64,000 nucleotides of DNA from Boswellia sacra (lineage: Eukaryota; Streptophyta; Magnoliopsida; Sapindales; Burseraceae). Below, piece after piece: positions 21,480-34,053 of this stretch; positions within the stretch are counted from its first letter, which is position 1, and the number at the start of each line of letters is the position of its first letter. A program made the translations under genes and the position numbers. The notes beneath the pieces are model-generated. The model was not told the DNA's origin, made no database searches, and saw only the letters and a program-made list of their open reading frames with translations. The stretch covers positions 1 to 64,000 of the forward strand of contig SNVD02003527.1 in assembly GCA_013180625.2 (NCBI GenBank), written 5' to 3'.

Positions 21480-22887
21480 TAATCAATTTCACATGCAACC
21501 TTAGCATAGTTTATATATGTGCCCTTCTCCCTTTCTGATATTAACTAGTTTTCATGGTACAATTAGGGTTATATCTCTTTAAATCCTAATTAGGCTTTTA
21601 AGCCAGTTAGCACTAATTAGGTTCAACCCAAGTGTAGTACAGGCCTTTAATTCTCAATTAACCTAATTATTTAAATAATCATATTAATTAAATAATAAGA
21701 CATTAACCAAATATTTAATTAATCTTATTAATTAAATAATGAGCCCAATTAACTAGTCAATATTTATTTAATTTAATACTTGGGCTTTATTGTCCAATAA
21801 GCCTAATTAAATTAAATAATTAATTTCTTATAGTCCAGACCCTGTTCAGACAAGCTTTTAGTCAACTACCCAGAGGACCATAATGAACATATTTAATATA
21901 AGCTCTAATAGGTTTGACTCAGTACCCTATTATCTTATAGTTGCAGTGAGCCCTACCTATTAACTTTAGTTCATTTCACTATAGATCCAAAGTTGTACTC
22001 TTGAATTAAATACTTTTTACTGAAAGCTTAATAATTTAATTTGATTAAATTATTTCTTTAAGCCATATCTATTGAGCAACAGGTTTACCTAACTACTTTC
22101 ATGGAATACTAATAATTGGAGCTAGGTTTAGTTTACTATTTTAAACCTCTAATTACATCTTGAGCCCTTGATACTAGTTTTACACCATTTAAATATGTTA
22201 AGATTTATTAAAATAAATGTTAGTTTAATAAGCATCCTTCGTTAAACACTTGGCTAAGATTCTACCATTTAAAACACTGCAAAACCATCAAGGTGGTATT
22301 CTGCAATACTTTTTGAGTCATGAATTCCATACTATGGTATAGTGTCTCCTAGCATATAGATCTTATAATCCCAACTAGTCGTGGTATTGACCTTTCTCTT
22401 TTGGATCTCACTTTTTATTCTAGTTAAAGACTATAGCTTGCATACTAGAGGTACAAGTACCTACTCAGGAGTAAGGTAAAAATGCCTTTAGTGCTTGGGT
22501 GTAAAAATCGCATTCGATAACAGTATTTTCACCAAATGGATAATTTTTATGTGGTCTGTGTTTAATGCATAAGTGTCTTTGTCCTGAAGTCTCCACTTCA
22601 AATGGTTAAAGACTCACTATTTTCCATTAAAGACAAACCATACAATAAACTTATCCAAAGAAAGTACCCAGCTATTATTTATAGGTTGTGAACTTGTTTT
22701 GAATTATGATAAAGTTCAATGTCTTAGATATATCTCACATATACAAAAACTTTATCAATGTATAAGTTTTGAAGCCTTTAGTCATTGATATAATCATATT
22801 TGGAAAAATATAAATAACAACACTTTATTTATAACAATGTTTACATATTATATAAAAACATCTATACTCTAGGGCATATTCCTAACA
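21480..22887 (-). repeat. Ty1/copia 3' LTR (minus-strand element)
   Basis: On the minus strand, polypurine tract aagtgggagat (22888-22898) is directly followed by TGTTAGGAATATGCCC, a standard start of a plant copia LTR. The other end is not certain, and 21480 is an estimate. Confidence 0.6.
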
Positions 22888-24900
22888 ATCTCCCACTTAC
22901 TCTTAGAGTAGATATGACATATTTACACATCTCCATGCTGTACGATCTCTTGTATGAGGTGTTACTTTCTTTCTATATGCTTTCCACTCTTGTGGTTTCT
23001 AAGTCCCTTAGATTTAGCCACTAAGACCTTTTCTCCATTTGGAATAACTTCCAAATTTGTAAGGGAACTTTCGGAGCCAAATTGCGTCTTTAGCTACTTT
23101 ACAAGCTGTTAGATATTCTGCCTCCATGGTAGAGTCAACAATATTAGGATTGCTTGATACTCCTTCATACTATGGCTCCATCACTCATAGTGAAAACTGA
23201 TCCTAAGTTTGACTTTTTAGAATCTTGATTAGATTTAAAATATGAATTTGTATATCTAATCAGAGTTAGATCTCTTCGAAATATATAAGCATATATCCCT
23301 TTGTCCTACCAAGATATTTTAATATATGCTTTACTACAACCCAATGCTCTCTTCTAGGATTTGACTAATATCTACTAAGTAGTCCCACTATATAGTAGAT
23401 ATTTGGCCTACTGCAAAGCATTGCATACAAGAGACTCCCATCTGCAGAGGTGTATGAGACTTGTCTTATCTCTTCTTTCTCTTGAGGAGTCTTAGGAGAC
23501 TATTCTCAAGAAATCTTAATTCCATGCCTGAAAGGTAATAATCCTTTGTTGGAATTTTGCATTGCAAACTTGGCCAGAATCTTATCTATGTAGGAAGCCT
23601 AAGACAATGTTAGTTTCATGTTCTTCCATACCTTGATGAGTTGAATCCCAAGAACATAACTAACGTCTTTCAAATCTTTCATTTGGAACTGCTCAGCCAA
23701 CCATACTTTCACTGATGACAGTAACCCTATATCATTCCTAATGAGTAGAATATCATCAACGTAAAGAGTGAGAAACACAATCATTTGGTCTTGTATTCTA
23801 TTGTAGACATATGACTTATCCATATTTTGAATAAAACCATAAGTTTTAGTTGTCCGATCAGATCTTATGTTCCAAGACCTTGATGCGTGCTTAAGACCAT
23901 AAATGGATCTCCTAAGCTTGCAAACCTTCTGCTCGTAGCCTTTTTCTATGAAATAGCGTCAGCATCAATCATTGCTTCTTCATAAGTAGCAGAATCAGAT
24001 TCATCTTCACTAGTGTCTTGCGATACTCTTATGAATCTATTAGTTTGTCCTTCAATCCTCCTATTACATCAAGATACCATAAGAGGTTGTATAACTGGAT
24101 CTTTTATATTTGTTTTATCCTAGATGTGGATGTCGAACCTTTAAAACTATTATTGATCATATATTAGTTTCTTTAGACATCTCTTCTAGGATGATAACTT
24201 TGCTTATAGGCTTGTAATTCTTCATATAGTCGACCTTTAAGTGAATTTTAGTCATAATGCTAAATTCTTCACATCCAGATAAACTATAGAAGCATTATCC
24301 ACTTATAAATTCTGAGGTTTCCTAAAAAAAGACGTGAATAATTTTGAATAACTTATATGGATCAAACCATATCTAAAAGAGTTCTATTCCTTTGCTCTCC
24401 TACTCTAGGTGTAGTGAGTTGGAATAGTATTGTATTATCATGAGAGGTATTTACTTCCATGATCTAATCATAGTGATTTGACACATTTACCCAAATGCTT
24501 TCAACTTTAATCTCTTTCCTTTTGAACTCTTCAAAAGTTTTAGATTTTATGATGCATTAGGTAAATATACCCACATCTTGAGTAATCATCTTATAAAATA
24601 CTCATATGTGCCTCTCATTTTAACACTAATTAGTGCATATACATCTTTATGTACCAAGTGAATACAATCCTTAGCTCTATTTTAGCCTTAAAATGGCTTG
24701 TTGGAAAATCTTTCTTGCTAGGTTTGATTCATAGGTTGGCATAGATTCAACCTATAACAAGTTTAATGCCTATCCTTAACCATCTTATGAATTCCTTTTA
24801 ATAAGATGGCACAGTCCAAAATGTCAAAGATAGGTCTGATTAGTTTCAGACAATCTATACCTTTTGTTTATTTAACTTGGTGACTTTTATTGATTACATT
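22888..24900 (-). pseudogene. Ty1/copia pol, decayed (integrase remnant, RT, RNase H)
   Basis: Minus-strand pieces appear in pol order from right to left. RT shows LRRSIYGLKHASRSWN at about 23880-23930 and the catalytic LYVDDILLI at about 23750-23780, followed by MKDLKDVSYVLGIQL. RNase H shows STMEAEYLTACKVAKDAIW at about 23050-23140. Many stops and shifts break the frame, and nothing intact remains right of about 24000. The 5' LTR is not in view. Confidence 0.75.
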
Positions 24901-26492
24901 TTATTTTCATCATATACAAATTGTTATGTACAATTTCAAAAAAAAATAAAATTCTTTACTCTTTCTAAAAACAAAGTTGTTAAAAAAAGGTAAATAACCA
25001 GAATTTTATTAAATATGTATCTAAAATTCAAAATTTCGTTCACGATATCTAGAATACAATAATTATCCAAAAACTAAAATATCGAAATATGCAGTTCCCT
25101 AATATCATATACAAAACATCAATGCTTCATACATAAGTCTTGAGCCAACTCACTTCCATTTAAAAGTTAAGTCCTAATTAGCCGTTACAAAGAACTGCAT
25201 ACATGATAAATATCCATAATTCAATAATTAATGGAATATTTAACAGATAATATTTCAAGAAAAGATATTGCTTAAACAAGTTTTATATACTATGCAACCT
25301 CTTTTAAAGTACCCTTATAACTCCATAATGGAAACATTTTCCAATTGGTTGGATTTTATTCTTGGTCTCCAATGCTACTAACTTTAAAACCTTTCCATGT
25401 ATGTTCTTATCTCTATCCCGTCAATCGTGTTAAACTAGTTCTGGTATGTGTGTGTGTGTATATATATATATATATAGACACAAACGCTCACGGTATTGCA
25501 TACTAGTTTTCTTTCGAATCTTACTATTCAGTGACAAAGACCCCAGTTTTGCATGTTAAATCATATTTCTTACATAAAAAAGCTTGTTACCAGAAATTTA
25601 TGTTAAAAGCTTTTTCCTTTTTCTATGAACAAGTATTTGAATCATTTCTGGATATTTAACTCTGGCACCGGTTTCCTATTGATTTCTTGGAGACCCCCTT
25701 GTTACAATTTTTGGACGTATTGAATTAAACCGTTACAATTATTAATTTCTGAAAATACATGGACAAGTTTGATATACTAAATGATTAAACACAATTTTAC
25801 TTGATCATTGATAAATTGTTATTCGTTTTCAATGCTTTTCTCGACCTGCTTTCTCGATTAGATTTTTATTTTATCAATGGTTCATAATGGTGTATGAATA
25901 TTTAATTCAATATTAGCTCACTAAATCAACGAAAGTGTTCCATAAAGCTTATCTTGTATAAGCTTTTCTCCACATCCATGGACGCACTGGTGTAGGACAA
26001 ACTTTCTTTTCCACAAACTTTTTGATTCTTCATTTTCAACAGCGAAATACTGGAGCCATAAACTTCGATTTTTATGTGTTATTTGGTATGGGATGATCTG
26101 CCTTCTTGTCATTTGGCTCTACCTCGTATACTTTCAATAAAGAGTGATGTTGTGTTTCCTTATTCATATTATTATATTTTACTAAGAAGATTTGCAAATA
26201 TTTTATTTTTTTAATAACACTTCTATATATTTAACAAATAATAAAAAAATTTATTCTTTTAGTAAGTTAAGATTTTAATTTATCTCAATTCATTTAAAAA
26301 TTGAGATCCATCAAGTGAATTTTTTAAGGTTGAAATTATTTGTACCCAAATTAATACTCTCGATATATACAATTTATAATTTAAAAACAAAATATTGAAC
26401 CTACTTATAATTCCTATTAATGATGATTTTGTATATAGAAAGATATGTAATTAAACTCAATATATTTCATGTTTTTTGGGTGGGGGGCCATT
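24901..26492. other. AT-rich sequence, nothing recognised
   Basis: There is a short (gt)n(ta)n microsatellite at 25446-25475 and one 63-residue frame at 25921-26112 without a recognisable domain. It is probably old repeat debris or spacer. Confidence 0.4.
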
Positions 26493-27013
26493 AATGTATA
26501 ATCTAAATAGAGTTTTTATATAAAAGTTTCTTAGAATCCCTTATCTGAATTATGAACAGCCATGTCCTACAAATAATTGGCTCTGCCAGTACTTGCATGT
26601 TTTAATTTCAAAAGACACGAGCACAACAGGCAACGTTCTCTCGAAAGAAGCAAAGTTTTCTCCTTTTTATCCTTCCATCACCTATAGGCCAAGCTAGCTT
26701 TTTGAAGTAAAAAAAAACACCAGTAATATCACTTATACCATACTACACAATGATCACATGTCGAAATGGTAAAATGATCCGACCGGTCCGGAGACCTTGA
26801 AAATCCAGATGGTTGGGGTCCGGGAGTTGCCCAAAAAAATGGGACAAATTGGCTAGGGCCGAGGTAGGGGTGGGGTGCCGGGGTCAGGGACCTAAGATTG
26901 AACCTGAAGAGTGTAGTTAAAATTAGAGTTATTCTAAATTAATTTCATGCCTCTTAATTTTTAATACTGCTTATAACTCCTTGTTTAATTTTAGACCATC
27001 TCTTACTCTTTTT
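26493..27013. other. Distal 3' flank of UGT unit B
   Basis: Bases 26493-26760 parallel 7680-7990. From about 26763 a GC-rich stretch (ccgaccggtccgg, ggggtggggtgccggggtca) appears that is missing from unit A, possibly the end of another hAT-like insertion. The word agaccatctctta at 26994 recurs at 30004, right of the hAT element. Confidence 0.5.
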
Positions 27014-29953
27014 TAGGGGTGGCAATTCGTGTTCGCGGGTCGTGTTCGTGTCGTGTCGAGCTGTGACACGATAAAGATTGACCCAATACGAACACGACCC
27101 GTTTATTATTTGTGTCACTAAAAATCAACACGAACATGACACGATTATTAAACGGGTAAAACGACACAATTATTAAACAGGTAACACGACACGACACGCT
27201 AACACGAACACAACTCGTCTAACACAATTAAGATATGTTTACATGATTGACACGACTCGATTGACACGAGTATGACTTGTTAACACGATTATGACATGTT
27301 ATACATTTACAACAAGATTATGACATGATTATACATTAAAACATATTTTTAAATGAAAAAGATATAACAAAAAATACAAAATTAAACAAGATTAAATACC
27401 AAGAAATCATACAAACTTCAAATGCAATATAGCTACCATAAGAAAACAACTTTAACAATTCAAATACAACAAAATTAATAAAAATAAAGTCCATCAAATC
27501 TCAAATAAACACGCATCACATTCCCAAATTATGGATGACTTAGAACAAGTTCTCATAAACAAACAATTGACCAATACTTGCTAATGTACCTATATTGAAT
27601 ATGTTCTCACTACCCACATTGAAATTAGTAGAAAGATGACTTAGAACAAGTTCTCACTACTCATATTGAATATGTCATCCTCACTTGGCAAATTAGTTTC
27701 CATTTGAGTTGTTGAATTTGCTTCTAAAGAATCCATTTTTAAGGAAAAAAACCTGCATAAAATTAAATTAAAAATTATTAGAAGAAATAAACTAGAAAGG
27801 AAATAGCAAAAATTAATTATGCTAATGCACTTAAGTAAAACAAAATTAGTAGAAGAAAAAATACTACTACATTTACAAAATTGTTAAGAGTCCTGCAAGT
27901 CTACGAGCCCAACAAAAATAAATAGTTCTTTTTTTTCTATTTGATAATTTTTAAGAGTATAATTAGATTTTGTTAAGAAATTGATCAAAAAGTACTACTA
28001 CATTTACAAAATTAGTATACCGAAATTTGTGCCAAAAATAATAATATACTATATTTAACTTATAATAATTCTTCTTATAATAAGGTTTTAGGGCATTATA
28101 AACTTAGATCTTCCAAATCTTTTCTTAAACTGTGTCTCTAAAAAGGGTGTATGTAGATCTATGGTATGTGTAAAAAGAGGCAGCGGCATAACATGGGACA
28201 AACTAAATAGATTAATTGTACAGAGTACCAAGTAGTCATTTTGATGTATCTTTAATTTCTTAAATTATGTATCATCTTTGAGCTCCATTTTAACATATAG
28301 AAAATTAACACTAACAACTTTAATCAATAATTGAAGAAAACCAACCCAATAGGCTAGCTAGCTAGTATTTTAAATTTAAAAGATATATCTCAAGAACTTC
28401 ACAAAAGTAATCACATTCTATATTAATAACTTTTCTTGTTTTATTGAAATGATTCAATGATAAAAGGGATTGCATCTTTGATTAGCAACCGAATTAGTAG
28501 AAAAGCTTCTCTGCTATATAATTCAGAATTCCCTTCTTGCAGCAATTATTGACCAGGGAAGACATCAACTGAAAGATGATATTCTGCCATGTTAAAACAA
28601 ATAATAACGTGTACATTTATGAGTTTGACATTTTGATTAGCTTTAACCACATATAGCCAAGTGTTGCTTGCCAGTCTAGAGCTACATTATTACTCTCTAT
28701 GAATCCAGGCAATACTGCTTCAAGGCAAAAATTAACGCCAGTAGTGATCTTGATTTGCCTAGACGTAAAAGATAATAGAGGCTATAGAGAGCAAGGTGAA
28801 GCTATAATAATAACGTCTTAAAGAAAATGAAACTTAACTAAACTGAGAAAGGCATGGTAAGCCATCTCTTCAAATATCTACCTCATAATTTAATCTTTTG
28901 ACTCAGCATGAGAAACAATTAAGTAAAAAGAGGAGACTTATAACCTATAATGGGGCATTAACATTACCAAAATAATCTCCAATTCTCCGATCATAAATGG
29001 TTGCTAATGATCTTATTTTTAGACTAAGATTTTAATTCAATTATATATCATGGGCTATATATAAGCACATGTCTTGCAGCTAGCCCTTTTTATAGAAATT
29101 CGACATTTATAGCTTAAATTATTCAGAAACTATACTTGAAGTTTTATTGTGAATGAAACAAGAAAGCAAAGTGTATTAATTGGATGCTAATTATCAAGCA
29201 TATGTGATACATACATAGTAATCATGCAAAAATCATCTACTTATACGGCACCCACTGGCCTCCATTAGAAACCCACTCAAATGGGAGATGGTATACAAAG
29301 GTTGCAGGCAGCTTCCCTTGGCTGTGACCGTGACGAGGACTGGAAGACTAGAGGGTGTGGCCACTGGAGGGGGAGGACTGGATGGTGGAGCTATGATGCT
29401 GAAGCCGTAACGATTAGCGGCAGTGAAGATAGCAGATGGCTGGCGACGGTGAGGAGAGAAGGGTTTCATTCATGTGTTATTCTGATTTTTATCAGATTAG
29501 GTTTCCTTTTCCAATTTTTAGTGAATTTGGTTCCAATTTTTGTTAAATGGCAAAATTACCCTGAGCTTTAAAATTCATTAAGTTTTAAAATTATATTTTT
29601 ATTTTAAAATTTGGATAAATGTAGGGACTAAAATGTCTAAAACTATAATATTAAATTTAATATTTTTAAATTTGATATTATTTTGTAATCGTGTCAATAT
29701 TCGTGTTAATCGTGTTATCGTGTCAATCGTGTATAATATGTATTTGTGTTATTCATGTTACTCGTGTCATAAATGTGTTCGTGTCATTTCATAATAGTGT
29801 TTGTGTGTTGAAGACTCTCAACCCGAACACGACTTGAATATTAAACGGGTTCACATCTTCGACATGAACACGAATAAGCTAAAACCCAAACCTGCTTAAA
29901 CCCGTGTCGTGTCAAGTTGTGTTCGCATGTCGTGTCGAAAATTGCCACCCTTA
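27014..29953. mobile_element. Non-autonomous hAT element, 2.94 kb, complete ends
   Basis: Terminal inverted repeats are TAGGGGTGGCAATT at 27014-27027 and its inverse AATTGCCACCCTTA at 29940-29953, one mismatch in 14. Both ends are flanked by the 8-bp duplication ctcttttt (27006-27013 and 29954-29961), the size made by hAT transposases. Subterminal regions are packed with cgtgtcgtgt/acacgacacg words. The 2.9-kb interior has no transposase motif. The only frames (29233-29571) are G-rich and unrecognised. Confidence 0.85.
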
Positions 29954-29961
29954 CTCTTTTT

Positions 29962-30413
29962 TTTGAAGAGTCCAACAGCCCAGGACCTAAAGCCAAGCCC
30001 AACAGACCATCTCTTATTCTTATAACCCCTTGACATTTTACAAAACTTGTGGCTGTAGTGTTATAATTTCTCTCATGTCCCCTTCTTGTCGAAAGTGAAG
30101 GTGTCAAGACTTTTTACTCTCGAGTCTAACTTTCTCTTGTTTCTCTGTCATCTCTATTTTAATCTCAACAAATATATACACAAATTTGGTTCTATAATTT
30201 ATGAATTTTCGTTATTATTCATCAAAAAGATCAAAATAATATTCTATTATTTACTGCTAATTTTTCTTTCGGCATTAAAAATAATTAGCCATAACCACTG
30301 GCTCTTTATGTTGTATTCTTTTTTTGGGATTCAATTTTATAATATTTTTATTTATAATTGTAATTTGATAAATATATATATGTAGCAATATTAATCATTA
30401 TGACCTCGATTCA
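29962..30413 (-). other. Proximal 3' flank of UGT pseudogene B
   Basis: Bases 30067-30400 match the 3' flank of UGT A. After ttatgacctcgattc at about 30399 the sequence joins the UGT coding part directly. About 250 bases present in A (9760-10028), including the last codons, are missing here. Confidence 0.6.
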
Positions 30414-30977
30414 GAACGAAATTGTCAATGTATTCATCTTACCACTCTTTGTTAGATAATGTCTTTTTCCGTTTAGTATGATTGGCCTTCTGGGTGTAAC
30501 CCACTTCACTATCTTTGTCCATTACTTGACTTGATTGCTTTGCTTAGAGATTCCTTGGAAACGAACTCTACTCCTCCCTCCACATCTACTGCTACTTTCA
30601 ATTCATCTACCAATAATCTTGCTTCTAGAAAATGGTCAGGCAGAGATGCAATCAATACTATTTGACAATCACTAACTAAGGATTCCCACATAGAGCTATG
30701 TCCACAATGACTTACAAAACAACCAACGAAGGGGTGTGCTAGAATAAGTGTCTGTGGTACCCATCCATCATATACCGGTCCTCTCCCACCAACTCTCTCT
30801 TTAAACCCCTCAGTTAACGCTTCTTCGACTGTTAAACATCCTTGAGGCGCTACACCCAACAAGAACGGAAGCCCACATAACTCAAGCCCCAACGTCAGCT
30901 CTTGACACACTTCCTTTTTTAGTGTAGTTTGGCTACCTAATGCACCGAACACCACAGAATATACCTCAAATTTACAT
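30414..30977 (-). pseudogene. UGT79B-like pseudogene (copy B)
   Basis: The sequence matches the C-terminal third of UGT A, from KFE (residue 260 of A) to near residue 445. It includes the donor segment ALGSQ and a full PSPG box ending in Asp-His (WVPQTLILAHPFVGCFVSHC onward). The N-terminal half is gone. The right junction at 30977 runs straight into AT-rich sequence. Near 30525 one extra base shifts the frame, and at about 30442 the CAA codon of WQDE is TAA. The 3' end is deleted as well. It cannot make an enzyme. Confidence 0.9.
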
Positions 30978-31636
30978 ATACATTATTTTTTTTACATATA
31001 TATTTTTATTTATTAAATTCAATTTTTAAATTTAAATTTATTTATAAACAAATATATTTATTTACATTTTTATTAATTTATATATTATATATAAATATAT
31101 TTATCTTAATTAATTTATATTATATTATATTATCTAATAATTTAATAAATAATATTTTTATTTATATAAATTTATATAAGTTTATTTATTATGTGCATTT
31201 AAGTTTATACAAATTTATATATAATTTAGTATTCTTTTTTAAATTTGTTATAAACATACATATTAAATAAATAAATAAATTTATATAATGGTGGGTTTAG
31301 GATTCCTAGGAGTATGAAACTCAAGTGTTGAAAGAGTTTCACATTACCCCAATAGAGTGGCATTTGAAACCCATGGGTAAACTCGATTTCAAGACTTAAA
31401 ATGCTAAATAAGCCAATTAAATAAGGATTAGGCATCAGATTCCTATTTTCATGCTTAAAAACCCCCATATCAAACGGCACTGACTCTTTGGCTTAGCAAC
31501 TTTTAGTCCTTGACCACTTCCATCCTACATTATTTTGCATGCTCCAACAAGGCAATAACTAAACACTTACTAAAGGATATACCGCAATAAATTTACTTTG
31601 TTTAGTAACTAGAACCAGTAGCATCTAATTCACTCA
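30978..31636. other. AT-rich insertion replacing the 5' half of UGT B
   Basis: Nearly pure A/T from 30978 to 31280, then about 200 bases (31290-31490) of mixed sequence with an 84-residue minus frame of no known family. I recognise no gene. It is probably transposon debris. Confidence 0.4.
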
Positions 31637-31669
31637 CACTAGTAGAAAAATAGGATACAGCAACATGGC

Positions 31670-31903
31670 TTTGGCAACGTGCATATGCACGTTGCGAAAG
31701 CCCTTTTTTGGCAACGTGCGCTCCATGCACGTTGCGAAAAATGATTTTCAGCAACATGCATATGTTGAACGTTGTTAAAAGACTCTATCGCAACGTGCAT
31801 TTTCTGCACGTTACGAAAAGTGTTGAATTTAGCAACGTGCATATGCTGCACATTGCGAAAAGTGCTGAATTTAGCAACGTGCACATGCTGCACGTTGCGA
31901 AAA
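31670..31903. repeat. CACTA left subterminal motif array
   Basis: Five or more copies of gcaacgtgcat followed by gcacgttgcgaaa occur about 50 bp apart. Each copy can fold on itself. The matching inverted array is at 34930-35175. Confidence 0.85.
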
Positions 31904-32496
31904 GTTTTACTCTTATGAATTTATTTTTTTAATTAAATATTGAAATCAAGAAAATGTAATTTTTATATTAGTAACTAAAAAAAAGTCTTCTTAAATTATT
32001 AAAAGATAATTAAAATTACTTTGAATTTTAAATGTAATGGAAAATTATTTTAAATGTTATGGAAAATTACACTAATTGAGTAATTTCATATTTTAAAATT
32101 AAATAAAATTAAAAATGTAAGAATATTAATTAAATAATATAATTTTATGTTTAAATATAAAATTTAAAAATTTTTAACAATATTTAAATAAAAAGAAAAT
32201 ATTATTTTCTATATAAAATAATGAATATTTAAATATAAATTTTTTAATGTAGAAATTGTATAAAATAAATTAAATCATTTTACAATGAAATCAAATCACA
32301 TCATATTTTTTTTTGTAAAATTAAGAAAGTAAAAATATCAAATTAAATTTTATTTTGAAATAATATAACTAGTGCAAGGAAGAAAAGGACATACTTATCC
32401 TAAACGTTTTTATCAAAAACAAGGGACAACTATTTATGTTACAAAAATTACTAAAACTGCACCGTTTTGATAAGTTTTTTTTTATAAAGAAAGCGT

Positions 32497-32514
32497 CAAA
32501 ACGACGTCGTTTTG
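32497..32514. promoter_or_regulatory. 18-bp perfect palindrome with ACGT core
   Basis: CAAAACGACGTCGTTTTG reads the same on both strands and contains GACGTC, a core that plant bZIP factors can bind. It lies 103 bp upstream of a TATA-like sequence and about 240 bp upstream of the ACP start, so it may have come along as a promoter element of the captured gene. Confidence 0.5.
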
Positions 32515-32614
32515 GATAAAAATAGGACTAAAAAAATATTAGGACTTAAATGATCTTATTAGGGGCGATTTTGACACGCTTGGATATATTAGGATATGCT
32601 GGAAATTTTTCTAA

Positions 32615-32625
32615 CCTATATAAGG
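32615..32625 (+). promoter_or_regulatory. TATA-like box upstream of ACP copy
   Basis: cctatataagg lies 131 bp before the ACP ATG, leaving room for a pyrimidine-rich leader of about 100 bases. It suggests that promoter sequence was captured together with the gene. Confidence 0.45.
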
Positions 32626-32755
32626 AAAATTTTTTTTCCCCAAATCACCTAAACGCCTCCTCCATCCTCTCCGTCTCTCTTTGCTTTCTTCTCTCTTTCT
32701 TTCATTCTTCAGCACCACAATTAATCTCAGATACCTCTCTCTTTCCCTTTCTTCA

Positions 32756-33174
32756 ATGGCTTATGTTACTGGAACTTCACTGTGCACGACTTCTTTGTCC
32801 TACTCTTTGAAGCGGGCTCAGGGTAGGATCTCCAGAGTGAATTCAGTTTCACTTTCCATCAGTGGGAAAAGCTTCCCATCTCTTAGGTTGCAATCAGCAC
32901 CATATGGCTTCCGTGTATGCTGTGCGGCCAAACCTGAGACGGTGGAAAAGGTTTGTGAAATTGTGAAGAAGCAATTGGCACTACCAGAAGATTCTACAAT
33001 CACTGAAGAGTCAAAATTTGCTGCTCTGGGAGCTGATTCTCTTGACACAGTTGAGATTGTGATTGGACTGAAGGAGAATTTGGGATTAGTGTAGAAGAAG
33101 AAAGCGCCCAAAGCATTGCCACTGTTCAAGACGCAGCTGATCTGATCGAGAAGCTCATTGAGAAGAAGGTTTAA
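32756..33174 (+). pseudogene. Plastid acyl carrier protein copy, intronless, frameshifted
   Basis: ACP carries growing fatty-acyl chains on a phosphopantetheine arm in the plastid. Residues 1-56 are a Ser-rich transit-peptide-like leader. The mature part begins about [10 protein letters not shown] and contains the attachment motif GADSLDTVE with Ser95. After GLKE one base is missing (about 33073-33080), giving a stop at 33092-33094. In the next frame the proper ending ([20 protein letters not shown]) continues to TAA at 33172. No introns interrupt it, whereas plastid ACP genes I know of have introns, so it looks like a processed copy. The shifted product would lose the last helices. It lies wholly inside the CACTA element. 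Confidence 0.85.
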
Positions 33175-34053
33175 AATGGCCTGGACAGAGCGAGGGACCT
33201 AACTCTATATTTCTGTATGAAGTTTTTTCTTTATAGTTGAATATTTTCGTATGTCTAGTTGGGCTTGTCTCTTATGAAGCTTCTAGTTTATATTATGAAC
33301 TTACCTGAGGCTGTGGTTTTCATCTTCTGCTTTCCCTTTGGTTAGAAAAACAGAGAGTTGCTTGAAATCTATCCTAAATATATTCCATTTTTTTCAGTTA
33401 TCCAAAAAAAATAGTTTAAAGCTCAATTATGCTATAAACCAAAGAAAAAATAGAGATAAGAAATTAATTATTATTTGTAATGTTATATCAAAACAATTCC
33501 AATTGGTTTTTGGTATATGCATGCCACTAACCTCTCTGATTTGCTCATCCAATCCTATTATGAGGTGTTTAAATTTCCATTACTGTAAATTTGTTAGTTT
33601 AGTCGTTTTAAGAGAATTAATGTTTGCTCTCCCTTTTGTTTTGAAAGGTTGTCAATTCCTGCATTTGTATCATCTTCATGAACGGCCTTGTCCAACCCAT
33701 GTATGCATCATCTCGACTTGATGTAGTATTATAATTGCTTTTTGATACCAAAGCAATAATAAAAATCTTTTTTTTCTAAATTGTAGAGTTTCTTTAAGAT
33801 GTTCCCCTTCTTTGGACCCTTTTCATTTTTTTAGCATTTTGCAGTGCAGTTGAGTATTTAAAATCTTTTTTATAGATGAATCGGCTCGGCAATGGTCTTT
33901 ATTTTGAAAACGAGCATATAATAAGAAAGTATTATTTTATTGTTTTATCTTTCAAAGTTTTATTACTGAAACTTGTAATTGTAAGGGTGTTCAGTTTGTA
34001 ATTGATTATTCATCATTTATATTTTTCTATTTTCTTTGTTCTCAGACCAGGCA

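Noticed and set aside
25921..26112. 63-residue minus-strand frame
   Set aside because: No motif, no homologue recalled, no neighbours or splice sites. Length is within chance for this window.
29233..29571. Two overlapping frames near the right side of the hAT element
   Set aside because: Opposite-strand frames of the same GC-richer patch, without conserved domains.
31670..31903. Regularly spaced palindromic repeats that superficially look like a CRISPR array
   Set aside because: This is a plant nuclear context, with paired TIRs and mirrored arrays at both ends of a CACTA element. Spacers are themselves repeat-derived.
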